A DNA stretch of 64,000 nt from contig JAHDLC010000036.1 in the NCBI GenBank assembly GCA_018436595.1, positions 19,096 to 83,095 on the forward strand. Reading direction: 5' to 3'. Positions 18,211-26,818 of the stretch are shown here, in pieces. This DNA is from Synergistaceae bacterium. GTDB lineage: Bacteria; Synergistota; Synergistia; Synergistales; Aminobacteriaceae. Position numbers and translations under genes: made by a program. The notes under the pieces are model-generated. The model worked only from the letters and a program-made list of their open reading frames with translations. It was not told the origin of the DNA and searched no databases. Each line of letters begins with the position of its first letter. Position 1 is the stretch's first letter.

Positions 18211-19326
18211 CTATGCCGGTGAGAGCAGCCTGAGCTCAGTGGGGGACGCGGAGGTGATCACTTCGCATCCGCCGGGGAGGACGATCACGTCATCCTCGAT
18301 CCGGACCCCACCGAGACCTTCAACGTAGATGCCGGGCTCGATGGTCACCACCGCACCGGCAGGCAGCTTCTCCTCGTTCAGGCGGTTCACCACGGGCAGT
18401 TCATGAAGCTCCAGGCCGATGCCGTGCCCCGTGGAGTGGGTGAAATGAGCTCCCCAGCCCTTCGAGGCGATGTAGTCCCTGGCCGCGTTGTCCACGTCCC
18501 GGCCCGTCGCCGCGGACGATACCGCCGCCACAGCCCGCTTCCGGGCCTCCTCGACGATATGGTAGATCTCCACCAGTTTCGGATCGGGATCGCCCAGACC
18601 CACTGTGCGGGTCATGTCGGAGAAGTAGCCGTCAAGAACGGCCCCGAAATCCAGAGTGATGAAGTCGCCCCTTTGGAGCACCCGGTCCGAAAACACACCG
18701 TGGGGCCTGGCCCCCCGGGGACCCGAGGCCGTCACGAAATGCCCCTTGGCCATCTGCTGGGCTCCCCGTATGCGTATTTCGTGCACCAGGTCGGCGGCGA
18801 TTTCCGCCTCGGTGCGCCCCGGGCGAATGGCCGGGAGAAACGCCTCGAAGGCTTCGGCGGCAATGCGGGCGGAACGGCGCATTATGCCCAGCTCCTCCTC
18901 GTCCTTCACCCCCCTGAGTTTTCGGACCAGTCCGGACGTGCCCACCACGGAAGAGGCGATCTTCCCGAGGGCACGCCCCCGTTCCAAGGTCAGCCTGTCG
19001 TCCTCCACGGCGAGCATTTTGACATCGAGCTCCCGGAGGGCCTGCCCCACGGCGGGCCACGGGTCCCGGTCCTCCATCGCCACAAGGGGAAAGAAGGATT
19101 CCTCCTCCGCCTGGAGGAAATACCGTGAGTCTGTGACGAGCCTGCCCCCGTTCCGGCCGAGCACGAGCACGGCGAAGGATCCGGTGAAGCCCGAAAAGTA
19201 CTGGATGCCGGGACGGTTATCCGACTCGCTGCTGAAGACCATCAGTCCATCGGCGTCGATTCTTCCCAGTTCCTCCTGCAGGCGGGCAAGACGGCCGGAG
19301 AAAAAGACGGCCCTGCTGTCAGTCAT
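18211..19326 (-). CDS. M24 metallopeptidase, Xaa-Pro aminopeptidase family
   Basis: A 371-residue peptidase that removes the residue before proline from imported peptides. An N-terminal creatinase-like domain (about 1-130) precedes the pita-bread catalytic domain. The metal ligands are visible as aspartates in ITLDFGAVLDGYFSDMTRT, a histidine in HSTGHGIGLELHE, and glutamates in TIEPGIYVEGLGGVRIEDDV. The start at 19326 follows a gaggtgag ribosome binding site; an upstream in-frame ATG at 19356 is less well placed. It is the first gene of the peptide-import operon, linking Pro-peptide cleavage with uptake. Confidence 0.92.
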   Translation of the reverse strand: MTDSRAVFFSGRLARLQEELGRIDADGLMVFSSESDNRPGIQYFSGFTGSFAVLVLGRNGGRLVTDSRYFLQAEEESFFPLVAMEDRDPWPAVGQALRELDVKMLAVEDDRLTLERGRALGKIASSVVGTSGLVRKLRGVKDEEELGIMRRSARIAAEAFEAFLPAIRPGRTEAEIAADLVHEIRIRGAQQMAKGHFVTASGPRGARPHGVFSDRVLQRGDFITLDFGAVLDGYFSDMTRTVGLGDPDPKLVEIYHIVEEARKRAVAAVSSAATGRDVDNAARDYIASKGWGAHFTHSTGHGIGLELHELPVVNRLNEEKLPAGAVVTIEPGIYVEGLGGVRIEDDVIVLPGGCEVITSASPTELRLLSPA

Positions 19327-19365
19327 TCTCTCACCTCTCATTGTGCCATAGTCCAAACAGAATGT

Positions 19366-19371
19366 ATTATA
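19366..19371 (-). promoter_or_regulatory. Candidate -10 box of the peptide operon
   Basis: TATAAT on the minus strand, 40 bases before the M24 peptidase start, in an A+T-rich segment. The -35 region is poor. Confidence 0.45.
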
Positions 19372-19410
19372 CTAAATCGATAGTATCTTAGGGAAGCTTT
19401 TTTTTCACGG

Positions 19411-19986
19411 CTATTCCTGATTTTCTTCAGCTTTTCCGGAATTTCCGCTGCCGCCTTTTCTTCCGCCCGGCGGGATCCGAAGGGCTTCTTCAACTTTTTC
19501 CCTGTGCATGGCGGTAAAGGCACAGCCCGGTTCTTCTCCGCACTTCCGGCACTTCAGGTCATAGGCTGAGTTGATTGTGCCGCACCGGGGACAGGAATAG
19601 TGTTCCCTTTTTTCAGCCATCCACTCCCTGTACCCCGCCTCGCGGATTCTCTCCAGGTCCTCCCAGAGTTCGGCCCGGTGGGGGCGCTCCGCCTGGAAGG
19701 CTTTCAGGATGTCGCAGGGATATTCCGCGCATTCGCCGCAAAACTCTATCCCCCGCTCAGCGGCACACGGGGCCATTTCACAGGTCCGGCAGTACGGCCC
19801 CCTCTTCTCCGAACGGCATCCGTAGCAGCGCATCTCCTCCTCCGGGAGCTGAAAAAGCTTTGCCAGCGCCGTCAGCCGTGCCGGGTCTTCCGTCGTGGCG
19901 ATGTAGAGGGAGCACGCCTCGCAATACAGTCCGCAAACGGCAGCAAGCTTCTTGTCCGGTTCTTTGGAGCTCAATCCATCCTTCAT
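19411..19986 (-). CDS. Cysteine-rich DUF3795-like protein
   Basis: About 191 residues with at least sixteen cysteines in paired motifs: CGLYCEAC near the start, CYGCRSEKRGPYCRTC, CGECAEYPC, and a C-terminal zinc-ribbon-like CPRCGTINSAYDLKCRKCG. The first three are the layout of the DUF3795 family, small cytoplasmic proteins that may bind metal; the added zinc ribbon is a separate domain. The function is unknown. ATG at 19986 is supported by an aaaggaga site just upstream. The tail is glycine- and lysine-rich. It is separated from the peptide operon by an A+T-rich promoter region, so it is probably its own unit or is transcribed with the gene at 20080-21066. Confidence 0.75.
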   Translation of the reverse strand: MKDGLSSKEPDKKLAAVCGLYCEACSLYIATTEDPARLTALAKLFQLPEEEMRCYGCRSEKRGPYCRTCEMAPCAAERGIEFCGECAEYPCDILKAFQAERPHRAELWEDLERIREAGYREWMAEKREHYSCPRCGTINSAYDLKCRKCGEEPGCAFTAMHREKVEEALRIPPGGRKGGSGNSGKAEENQE

Positions 19987-20079
19987 GGTTTTTTCTCCTT
20001 TAGCGTCCATGAAACAGTTTCGTGCTTTTTCTCCGCTGCAGCCCTTCAGATTCCCGCCGGGACAGTCTTCATGAACGCT

Positions 20080-21066
20080 TTACGGAGTGCGCACCACCGC
20101 TTTTCCGATCACCGGAAGAAGGTCGTGGATGGTCTCCGCCTTTTCGGAAAAGGCCTCGAGGGCCTCGAAGCTCAGGGCCCACACATCCATGGGGATGGCC
20201 GGGCGGATGAGGTCCTGGCCGAAATGGGCCAGAAGGGAGACGCACCGTTCCGCCTCCTTCTCCGTTTCAAAGAGGAAGACCAGCCAGTTGATGCCGTCCT
20301 GGTCATGGCTGTCCAGATCCATGAATCCCGGCAGGACCATCCGGCGGAGGACCTCCAGGGCAAGCTGGAACCTCCCGACGGTTCCCAGGAACCACTCGAG
20401 ACTGACCGTTTCGGGAGAAGGGGAATCCATGCAGAAAAAGCGGTCTGCGTTGAGCAGCCCCCACCGGTCGCCGGGCAGAGGGTCGAAGGACGTATAGGCC
20501 TGGAAGTCGTACCGGCTGAGGTAGAGCAGGTCCGTCTCGAACACGGCGGGAACCTCCCCCAGGTTTTCAAACCACCGGGCGGAAGCATCGGCCGGCGGGG
20601 AAGCTATTCTCCTGGCGGCCAGGCCGGTGACGGGCCAGTCAATCCGCATACGTTCAACTGCCGGTGAGGAAGGCCATTTCCAGTCGAGCCTCCCGTCAAG
20701 GGAGAACAGCAGGGCATCCTCAAGGTCCGGAACGGAAAAACAGGCTCCCGGTACGTACTCTTTCAGCCCCCACCGCTGGATATGCTTCCTGTCGAGCAGC
20801 AGCCGCAGCCGTGTCCTGAAGAGATGCTTCCCGAGATCCAGGCCGGGGATTCCCGGTTCAGCCGAAAGGTAGCTTTCAGCGGCCTCCTTCCGGAACGCCT
20901 CCCTCCCCTCGCCGGTCAGGACGCAAATCTCTCCCTTCCTCTCCGCCAGACCGTCCCGGACGATGTCCGCCAGAAGCGCCGGATCCTCTCCGGTCAGCTG
21001 CACGAGTTTTTCCGTCCAGCAGGGGTTTTCCTCGTCAAACAGCAGCAGAAGGCTTCCGTAGTCCAT
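20080..21066 (-). CDS. Hypothetical acidic protein
   Basis: About 328 residues, acidic, rich in Leu, Trp and Phe, without signal peptide or clear membrane span, so probably cytoplasmic. I do not recognise a family. The middle has an aromatic, proline-rich stretch (YDFQAYTSFDPLPGDRWGLLNADRFF) followed by helices. The second ATG (21066) sits about nine bases after an aggagg site and is preferred to the first (21072), which is too close. It lies between the betaine operon and the DUF3795-like gene on the same strand, after a terminator, so it likely has its own promoter. Confidence 0.65.
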   Translation of the reverse strand: MDYGSLLLLFDEENPCWTEKLVQLTGEDPALLADIVRDGLAERKGEICVLTGEGREAFRKEAAESYLSAEPGIPGLDLGKHLFRTRLRLLLDRKHIQRWGLKEYVPGACFSVPDLEDALLFSLDGRLDWKWPSSPAVERMRIDWPVTGLAARRIASPPADASARWFENLGEVPAVFETDLLYLSRYDFQAYTSFDPLPGDRWGLLNADRFFCMDSPSPETVSLEWFLGTVGRFQLALEVLRRMVLPGFMDLDSHDQDGINWLVFLFETEKEAERCVSLLAHFGQDLIRPAIPMDVWALSFEALEAFSEKAETIHDLLPVIGKAVVRTP

Positions 21067-21106
21067 GCTCATTTCCTCCTCTCGCGGTGCGTGGCATTCC
21101 CTGCAG

Positions 21107-21141
21107 AAAACGCCCCCGGGCAGGGGATCGTGCCGGGGGCG
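21107..21141 (-). terminator. Terminator after the betaine-transporter operon
   Basis: Read on the minus strand, CGCCCCCGG and CCGGGGGCG form a nine-base-pair stem with a 13-base loop, followed by TTTTCT. It lies about 90 bases after the BCCT gene stop. Confidence 0.65.
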
Positions 21142-21226
21142 TCGTCTATCGGGAAAATCGCAAGCTTCAATTCACTTTCGGGCACCCTCCTGAAGGATAG
21201 CCGTAAATGACGGTTTCTTCCAGGGG

Positions 21227-22741
21227 TCAGTCCGCAAGTTCGGCAAAGGTGGCTTCGTCCTTCACGAGGGCCTTCCACAGGCACCAGCAGGCCACCACCA
21301 TGATAACCGCGAAGGGGGCGGCGGCAGCGATAGAGGCAATCTGCAGCGACTGCAGCCCGCCGCTCATAAGGAGCACAAAGGCAAGAGCCGCCATCAGGAT
21401 GCCCCAGATGCCCATGCGCACCTTCGGAGGGTTCATGTCGCCCTGGGTGGAATACATGGAGAGGACGAAGGTTCCCGAGTTGGCCGACGTGATGAAGAAG
21501 GTGGAGATCAGCGCCACCATGATGACGGACATGACGCCGCCCAGGGGGTAGTATTTGTAGACTTCGAAAACGCCCACGGAAATGTCCGCCGCCACTTTCT
21601 CCGCTATTTTAGCCACGCCGGTGACCTCGAGGTTCAGCCCGGAGGTGCCGAAGATGGCGAACCACGTAAAGCTTCCCAGGGCCGGTACAACCAGTACGCC
21701 GGAGACGAATTCCCGGATGGTGCGCCCCCTGGAAATGCGGGCGATGAACGAACCGACAAAGGGAGCCCAGGCGATCCACCATGCCCAGTAGTAAAGGGTC
21801 CAGCCTCCGAGCCATCCCTTGTACTCGCCGCCGTAGGGAGCCATGTGGAAGCTCTGGTTCACCACGTTGGAAAGATAGTCGCCAAGGCCCGTCATCAGGG
21901 ATTCGACGATGGCCATGGTGGGGCCGATGAAGAAGAGGGCCATGCTCAGCAGGCAGGCCAGGAAAAGATTGAGGTTCGATATGAACTTGATGCCCCGCTC
22001 GATGCCGGTGACCGCGGTCCCGGTATAGATGAAGGCGAGAGCGGCGATGATGACAAGCTGGAGGGTGACGTTCTGGGGCATGTCGAAGAGGTACTTCAGG
22101 CCGCTGTTGATCTGGAGAGTTCCAAGGCCGAGGGACGTGGCGAGGCCGGCGATGGTGGCGAAGATGGCGAGAATGTCGATGGTTTTGCCCAGCACGCTTG
22201 AATTCCCCTTCTGTCCGAGGACGGGCAGGAACATGCTGCTCATCAGCCCGGGAGCGCCCTTACGGTACTGGAAATAGGCCAGGCAGAGAGCGATGACGGC
22301 GTATCCCGCCCACGGGTGGAGCCCCCAGTGGAAGAAGGTAGTCCGAAGGGCGTCCTCGGCAGCCTTGGCACTGCCGGCCGCCGCTCCGAAGGGAGGGGTC
22401 ATGAAGTGGAACACAGGCTCGCCGACTCCGTAGAAGACGAGACCGACGCCCATGCCTGCCGAGAAGAGCATGGCGAACCAGGAGATATTGCTGAACTCCG
22501 GCTTCGAACCGGGCTCGCCGAGGCGGAGCTTTCCGAAGCGGCTCATGCAGAGGAGAATGGGGAAGAGAACAAAGATGTTCATGGCGAGCATGTACCCCCA
22601 CCCAAAGTACTCGATGAGGAATCCGAAGAGCCCCTTGGCCGCCGCGTCGAAACTTGCAGGGGAAATGATACCCCAGAGAACCGTGGCTGCGGTGACCGCC
22701 ATTGAGATGAAGAACACGGAATTATCTTTCTGAGACTGCAT
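21227..22741 (-). CDS. BCCT-family betaine/choline/carnitine transporter
   Basis: A 504-residue permease with about twelve hydrophobic segments. The substrate-site and fold motifs of the BCCT family are present, including GMGVGLVFYGVGEPVFHF, FHWGLHPWAGYAVIAL and LYYWAWWIAWAPFVGSFIARISRGRTIREF. These proteins import trimethylammonium compounds, usually glycine betaine, with Na+ or H+. It is the last gene of an operon whose first two genes encode a component B of the glycine/sarcosine/betaine reductase type. That context makes glycine betaine the likely substrate and fermentation, not osmoprotection, the likely purpose. The C-terminus lacks the long cytoplasmic osmosensor tail of BetP. Confidence 0.93.
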   Translation of the reverse strand: MQSQKDNSVFFISMAVTAATVLWGIISPASFDAAAKGLFGFLIEYFGWGYMLAMNIFVLFPILLCMSRFGKLRLGEPGSKPEFSNISWFAMLFSAGMGVGLVFYGVGEPVFHFMTPPFGAAAGSAKAAEDALRTTFFHWGLHPWAGYAVIALCLAYFQYRKGAPGLMSSMFLPVLGQKGNSSVLGKTIDILAIFATIAGLATSLGLGTLQINSGLKYLFDMPQNVTLQLVIIAALAFIYTGTAVTGIERGIKFISNLNLFLACLLSMALFFIGPTMAIVESLMTGLGDYLSNVVNQSFHMAPYGGEYKGWLGGWTLYYWAWWIAWAPFVGSFIARISRGRTIREFVSGVLVVPALGSFTWFAIFGTSGLNLEVTGVAKIAEKVAADISVGVFEVYKYYPLGGVMSVIMVALISTFFITSANSGTFVLSMYSTQGDMNPPKVRMGIWGILMAALAFVLLMSGGLQSLQIASIAAAAPFAVIMVVACWCLWKALVKDEATFAELAD

Positions 22742-22763
22742 ACTCGTCCCTCCTTAACTTGGT

Positions 22764-22789
22764 TCCGGGGGAGGGAATCCTCCCCCGGA
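22764..22789 (-). other. Intercistronic hairpin between grdH and the BCCT gene
   Basis: TCCGGGGGAGG and CCTCCCCCGGA form a perfect 11-base-pair stem with a four-base loop. The coding strand then reads accaagttaagg, without a T tract, so this is probably not a simple terminator but a stability or attenuation structure. Confidence 0.6.
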
Positions 22790-22797
22790 GAGGTGTT

Positions 22798-24126
22798 CTA
22801 GATCTTCACAGGAAAGATGGTCTGCTCGCTGACATCCGTCTCGAGGGCGTCAAGCGCCACACCCGTCCTGTGGTAGCGGAGGGCCCATTCATCGTCCGGG
22901 CGGAGTTGGGGATTGCCCAGGGGATAGGGGACGGAGACCGTGGGAACCATCTTGTTGACGCCGACGGTCTTCGCGATGTTGGTGAGGTTGCACATGACAA
23001 CCACGGGAATGCCGCTGCGCTCGATTTCCTTCGCGATCGTTGACCCGCAACGAGTGCAGGTTCCTCAGGTCGCTGTGAGAACAACGGCTTCCACGTTCCG
23101 TTCATGGAGCACCGCGGCGATCTCACGGCCCATGCGGGCGGCCTCTCCCTGGGTGGTGCCGGTGCCGACGGTGGTGTAGTAGTAATCGTCCACTTCGCCG
23201 ATCCTGCCCTCCCGCTGGTAGGCCCGGATGGCGTCAAGGGGAACCACCACGTTGGGGTTCCTGTCGGCCTGCTCTGGATCGTAGCCGGCATGAATGGTCT
23301 TGTACTCCGGGGCAGTGAATCCTTTTTCGAGTCCGGAGATGTCGTACTTCCCCCACTTCGTGGCGGAGCAGGACTGGATTCTGTCAGGGTTTTCCCGGGG
23401 GACGATGCCGCCGGAGGTTACCAGGGCCAGGCGCACTTTCCGCAGGTCCTTCACCGCCGGGGCGACGGGGACACGGTCCAGGGCCGGCATGGGCAGCTCG
23501 GTCTGGTAGGGTTCGCCCCTGAGCTTGGCGATCATCATGTCCACGACCCGGTCGGCCGCCATGACGGGCTCCCTGCCGATGTCCTCCAGGAAAACTTCGT
23601 GACGGATTCCCCTGGGGAAATAGCCTTCCATGACCGCCGGAAGGAGTTTCCCGCCCCTGGCGATCCTGTCGGCGAAAGCAGCGAGCTTTTCCATGTCCTG
23701 TTTCATGAAAGTGGCCCGGTTGCCGCCCCGGAAGATGTACATATCCTTGTGGAACAGCTCCACTCCCGGATTTTCCTCGTTCATGGACGTGATCACGGGA
23801 ACGCCGTGCTTTTCCTTCACGGCCTTGCAGACCTGACCGCAGGCTGCCCCGTACCGGCCTGCGTTAAAGGCAGGGCCGGCGATAAAGATATCGAACTCCA
23901 CGCCCTCGAGCATCGCCAGGATGCGGGCCAGGGCCTCGTCCGTGCGGGACGCCATGAAATTGTCGCCGCAGATGACGGTGTGGGTCACTTCCACGTCCTT
24001 CGCGAGGCTGTTGAAAATCTGGGTGCACCCGACAGTTCCGGTGCGGATTTCAGGCTCGTAGTCGGCCATGTCCTCGCCGCCCACCTGCCCGAAAAACTGG
24101 TTGATGTAATGAATCGCCTTGAGCAT
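22798..24126 (-). CDS. grdH: Betaine/sarcosine/glycine reductase component B selenoprotein subunit
   Basis: A 442-residue selenoprotein read through an in-frame UGA (23065-23067). The upstream part ends VVLTAT; after UGA the frame continues GTCTRCGSTIAKEIE to a real stop at 22798. The U-x-x-C-x-x-C arrangement matches the active site of GrdB/GrdF/GrdH, the large component B subunits that take the substrate amine and pass a carboxymethyl group to selenoprotein A. ATG 24126 follows a ggggagaagg site. A neighbouring BCCT transporter favours the betaine form (GrdH), but sarcosine or glycine forms cannot be excluded from sequence alone. Standard gene callers will split this gene at the UGA. Confidence 0.9.
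23043..23067 (-). promoter_or_regulatory. Bacterial SECIS hairpin and selenocysteine UGA
   Basis: On the minus strand the UGA (23065-23067) is followed after three bases by ACCTGCA, the loop CTCGT, and TGCGGGT (23061 down to 23043): a seven-base-pair stem with one G-U pair. A hairpin directly after the UGA inside the coding sequence is the form and place of a bacterial SECIS element read by SelB. Confidence 0.75.
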
Positions 24127-24143
24127 TATGCCTTCTCCCCTTC

Positions 24144-25451
24144 CTAGTAGTCCATGCAGGTCTTCACGGAGAAGCCGCTGATGTGGTCCGAGCAGAACAT
24201 GCCGTTGTTTTCCATGACAAGGGAACCATCGGCGCGGACACACCCTTCCCAGCCGCCCGAGAGGCCGTCGCGGCCCATGGATTCAAGTTCGCCGAGGACA
24301 GTCTTCATCGGGGGCAGCTCAAAATACTGGGATACGTTCCCCGTAGAAACCAGGGCGTTCGCCGCCGGATCAAGGGCCACCAGGGGCTGGGACGCCCCGT
24401 CACGCCCGGTGCATTCGTTGGAGATGCCTACGGTCTTCACACCGACCTTCTCCAGCTCGACGATGGTCTGAATATAGTCCACATCCGGATTGCCATACCC
24501 TTCTTCAGCCACGATCGCGCCGTCGGCGCCGAGGTTCTTCGCCATCTGGGCCACCATGTAGGCGGAACGCTGCTTCTGGTCCATGGCCACGTTGAGGTTG
24601 GACATGACGATCCCGAGGAAGTTCAGCGTCTTGCCGTGCTCCTTCATCAGGCGCTTCACCACGGGGTTGTTGCAGTGCTCGTAGGTGGACATCTTGGAGG
24701 AGACGGGCATGAAGCTGCCGGAGACCACTGCCCCGTCGAGCAGCTCGTTGGGGTGCATGAAGGTGGGAAGCATGTGGTTGCCGTCCCATCCGTAGATCAG
24801 GGTGTTGTATCCCATGGCCTCCATCTGTGTCTGGGGCTGAAGGACATAGACCACCGACGGAAGCTCCTGCACGATACTCTCCCTGCGGTTGACGGGCTCG
24901 AGTTCCCAGGTCTCGATCTCCTCCGGCTCGAGGGCGGCCACGCACTTGCCCACGTACTCGGCGAGACGGTGCCCGGCCCAGCGCAGAGCCCGGTTTTTCT
25001 TCTGCTGCTCCCGGCGCTCGAACTCTTCATCCGTGTCGCCCACAAGGACAAGGTTCTTCAGGGAACCGTAAATCGTGTTCCTCTGGAAGGGGCCGCTCAT
25101 GTCGATCAGACCGTCCTGGAAGCTTCCCCAGTGCTTCCCGACCACGATCAGGGAGCAGTCCTTCAGGGCGTGGGTTCTCCCCTGCCCTGCCGGCGTCACG
25201 GGATTGGTCATGCCGGGGAACATCACGCCGCCGGAGACCTTGCAGCGCATTTCAATGGCTTCCTTCACGGGAACCATGCGGACTTCGTCACCCGGATTGA
25301 CGATGTACAGATCAGCCTCGGTGATGTGGCTGTCTTCCTTCACCACCGCAAGGGCCTCTTCTTTGTTTATGGTCAGCACGCCCCTGCTGTAGCCGGTCTT
25401 CGAACCGAAGACCATATCCTTCACAAAAAACTTTCCTATTTCCAGCTTCAT
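24144..25451 (-). CDS. grdI: Betaine/sarcosine/glycine reductase component B proprotein subunit
   Basis: A 435-residue member of the GrdE/GrdG/GrdI family, the component B proprotein that in characterised systems is cleaved at a cysteine to give two subunits with a pyruvoyl cofactor. Recognisable blocks are GYSRGVLTINKEEAL, NPVTPAGQGRTHALKDC, HPNELLDGAVVSG and GADGAIVAEEGYGNPDVDY. I could not assign the cleavage cysteine with certainty; cysteines lie in YEHCNNP and SNECTG. ATG 25451 is chosen because it follows a ggaggg site. It is the first gene of the operon, 17 bases before the selenoprotein subunit. The betaine assignment rests on the transporter in the same operon. Confidence 0.87.
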   Translation of the reverse strand: MKLEIGKFFVKDMVFGSKTGYSRGVLTINKEEALAVVKEDSHITEADLYIVNPGDEVRMVPVKEAIEMRCKVSGGVMFPGMTNPVTPAGQGRTHALKDCSLIVVGKHWGSFQDGLIDMSGPFQRNTIYGSLKNLVLVGDTDEEFERREQQKKNRALRWAGHRLAEYVGKCVAALEPEEIETWELEPVNRRESIVQELPSVVYVLQPQTQMEAMGYNTLIYGWDGNHMLPTFMHPNELLDGAVVSGSFMPVSSKMSTYEHCNNPVVKRLMKEHGKTLNFLGIVMSNLNVAMDQKQRSAYMVAQMAKNLGADGAIVAEEGYGNPDVDYIQTIVELEKVGVKTVGISNECTGRDGASQPLVALDPAANALVSTGNVSQYFELPPMKTVLGELESMGRDGLSGGWEGCVRADGSLVMENNGMFCSDHISGFSVKTCMDY

Positions 25452-25666
25452 AGGCTCACCCTCCCGGAATGGAATAACGTATTCCTCCACTGGTCAGTCT
25501 AGGGGAAGGGGAGTCGGCCCGCATCGTGCAAAACATGATTGTCCGCTAGCACATTTCATGAAAAAACAAAGGAAGCTCTGCCCCGGGCGACGAATTTTTC
25601 CGCTCCCCGCATGATATTTCGGCCTTTCGGCATCCGGGAGGAACTTGAGCCGCCTTCCCGGCTAAG

Positions 25667-25696
25667 TTGTTTCCTTCCCGGCCCAAAGTGTAGAAT
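25667..25696 (+). promoter_or_regulatory. Promoter of the PAS sensor kinase/regulator pair
   Basis: TTGTTT (25667-25672) and TAGAAT (25691-25696) with an 18-base spacer, 39 bases before the kinase start. The 284-base gap to the divergent grd operon also holds a TTTCATGAAA palindrome at 25554-25563; no clear promoter for the grd side was found. Confidence 0.5.
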
Positions 25697-25735
25697 CTCA
25701 GGGAAGCAGCCCTCGCTGCAAAGGAGGCGGAACTG

Positions 25736-26818
25736 ATGAACCATGACCAGACACCCTACGACGCCCTCGGCGCCCTTTTCGCAAAGATACTTGAACCCGT
25801 GGCTCTCTACCGGGCAATCTACGATGAGCGGGGAGACTTCCAGGACGTGGTATACATCGAGGTCAACAGCGCCTACGAACAGGTAATGGACATCCGCAGG
25901 GAGGAACTGATCGGGCGCCCCTTCCGGGAAATTTGGTCGGAAAAGGAACGGGAATGGCAGGACATCATCCTCCAGGTCGCCACCACAGGAATCTACGCCC
26001 GCCATGAAGGTCCGAGCTACGACACGGGAAAGTACCTTCACGCCATCGCCTTCAGTCCCACCCGCTCCGTCGTCGCCGTGATCTTCCTCGACATGACCGA
26101 CTGGAAGCGGGCGGAGGAGGTCCTGCTGGAAAAGGAAGTCCTCCTCACGGAGTACCGCCAGGAACTGCGCACCCTCGCTGCCAGACTTTCCCTCGCGGAG
26201 GAACGGACCCGCCGGGAGATCGCCGTAAAACTCCACGACAGGGTAGGCTATTCCCTCGTCTCCCTGCTCTCCCGACTGAGGGCATTGGCCGAAAAGCATT
26301 CTCCCGATGACATTGCCCCGGCCATCGAGGAAGTGGAAGGGCTCCTCTCCGACACCCGTTCCCTGACACTGGAGATAAGCTCGCCGCTTCTCTACGAAGT
26401 CGGACTGGAACCTGCCCTCGCTTCCCTCGGCGACCGGATGCTGACGCCCCACGGCATATCCGTCGACTTCCGGGAATGCGGCCCTGAAGCGAACATTTCC
26501 ATGGAAATCCGCATTCTCATGTACCAGATGGCCCAGGAGCTGCTGCTGAACGTAATCAAGCACGCCGGGGCAAAGAAGGTGATTCTCCGGGTGCAGCGCG
26601 GCAACAAGCGGGTCCGCCTGCTCGTGGAGGACGACGGTGCCGGGTTCTCCTCCAACACGCCGAAACACTGGGGAAAGTGGGGCGGCATGGGACTTTTCAG
26701 CATACGGGAAAAACTTCACTCCGTGGGCGGCGAAATCCGGGTTTTCTCCGAGAAGGGCAAAGGATCCACCGTGGCCATCGTCGCCCCGCTGGCATTCGAA
26801 GGAGGAACGGCGCAATGA
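25736..26818 (+). CDS. Cytoplasmic PAS-domain histidine kinase, NarX/DegS type
   Basis: A 360-residue sensor kinase without membrane spans, so it senses something inside the cell. A PAS domain (about residues 12-125) is followed by a coiled-coil linker, a HisKA_3-type dimerisation motif (REIAVKLHDRVGYSLVSLLSRL, the histidine near residue 167), and a HATPase domain with NVIKHAGAKKV, VEDDGAGFSSN and GGMGLFSIREKL. The start follows an aaggaggcgg site. It overlaps its response regulator by four bases and is divergent from the betaine-reductase operon, which makes that operon its most likely target. The ligand of the PAS domain is unknown. Confidence 0.9.
   Translation: MNHDQTPYDALGALFAKILEPVALYRAIYDERGDFQDVVYIEVNSAYEQVMDIRREELIGRPFREIWSEKEREWQDIILQVATTGIYARHEGPSYDTGKYLHAIAFSPTRSVVAVIFLDMTDWKRAEEVLLEKEVLLTEYRQELRTLAARLSLAEERTRREIAVKLHDRVGYSLVSLLSRLRALAEKHSPDDIAPAIEEVEGLLSDTRSLTLEISSPLLYEVGLEPALASLGDRMLTPHGISVDFRECGPEANISMEIRILMYQMAQELLLNVIKHAGAKKVILRVQRGNKRVRLLVEDDGAGFSSNTPKHWGKWGGMGLFSIREKLHSVGGEIRVFSEKGKGSTVAIVAPLAFEGGTAQ

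Noticed and set aside
16615..18222. 535-codon plus-strand open frame
   Set aside because: Antisense to dppA; low-complexity Gly/His/Val-rich translation typical of shadow frames in G+C-rich DNA.
22798..23064. Separate small gene after the UGA
   Set aside because: The sequence continues the component B protein with its C-x-x-C motif directly after the UGA, and no start signal is present.
23104..24147. 347-codon open frame on the plus strand
   Set aside because: It is antisense to the component B selenoprotein gene, has no recognisable domain and is the shadow of a G+C-rich gene.
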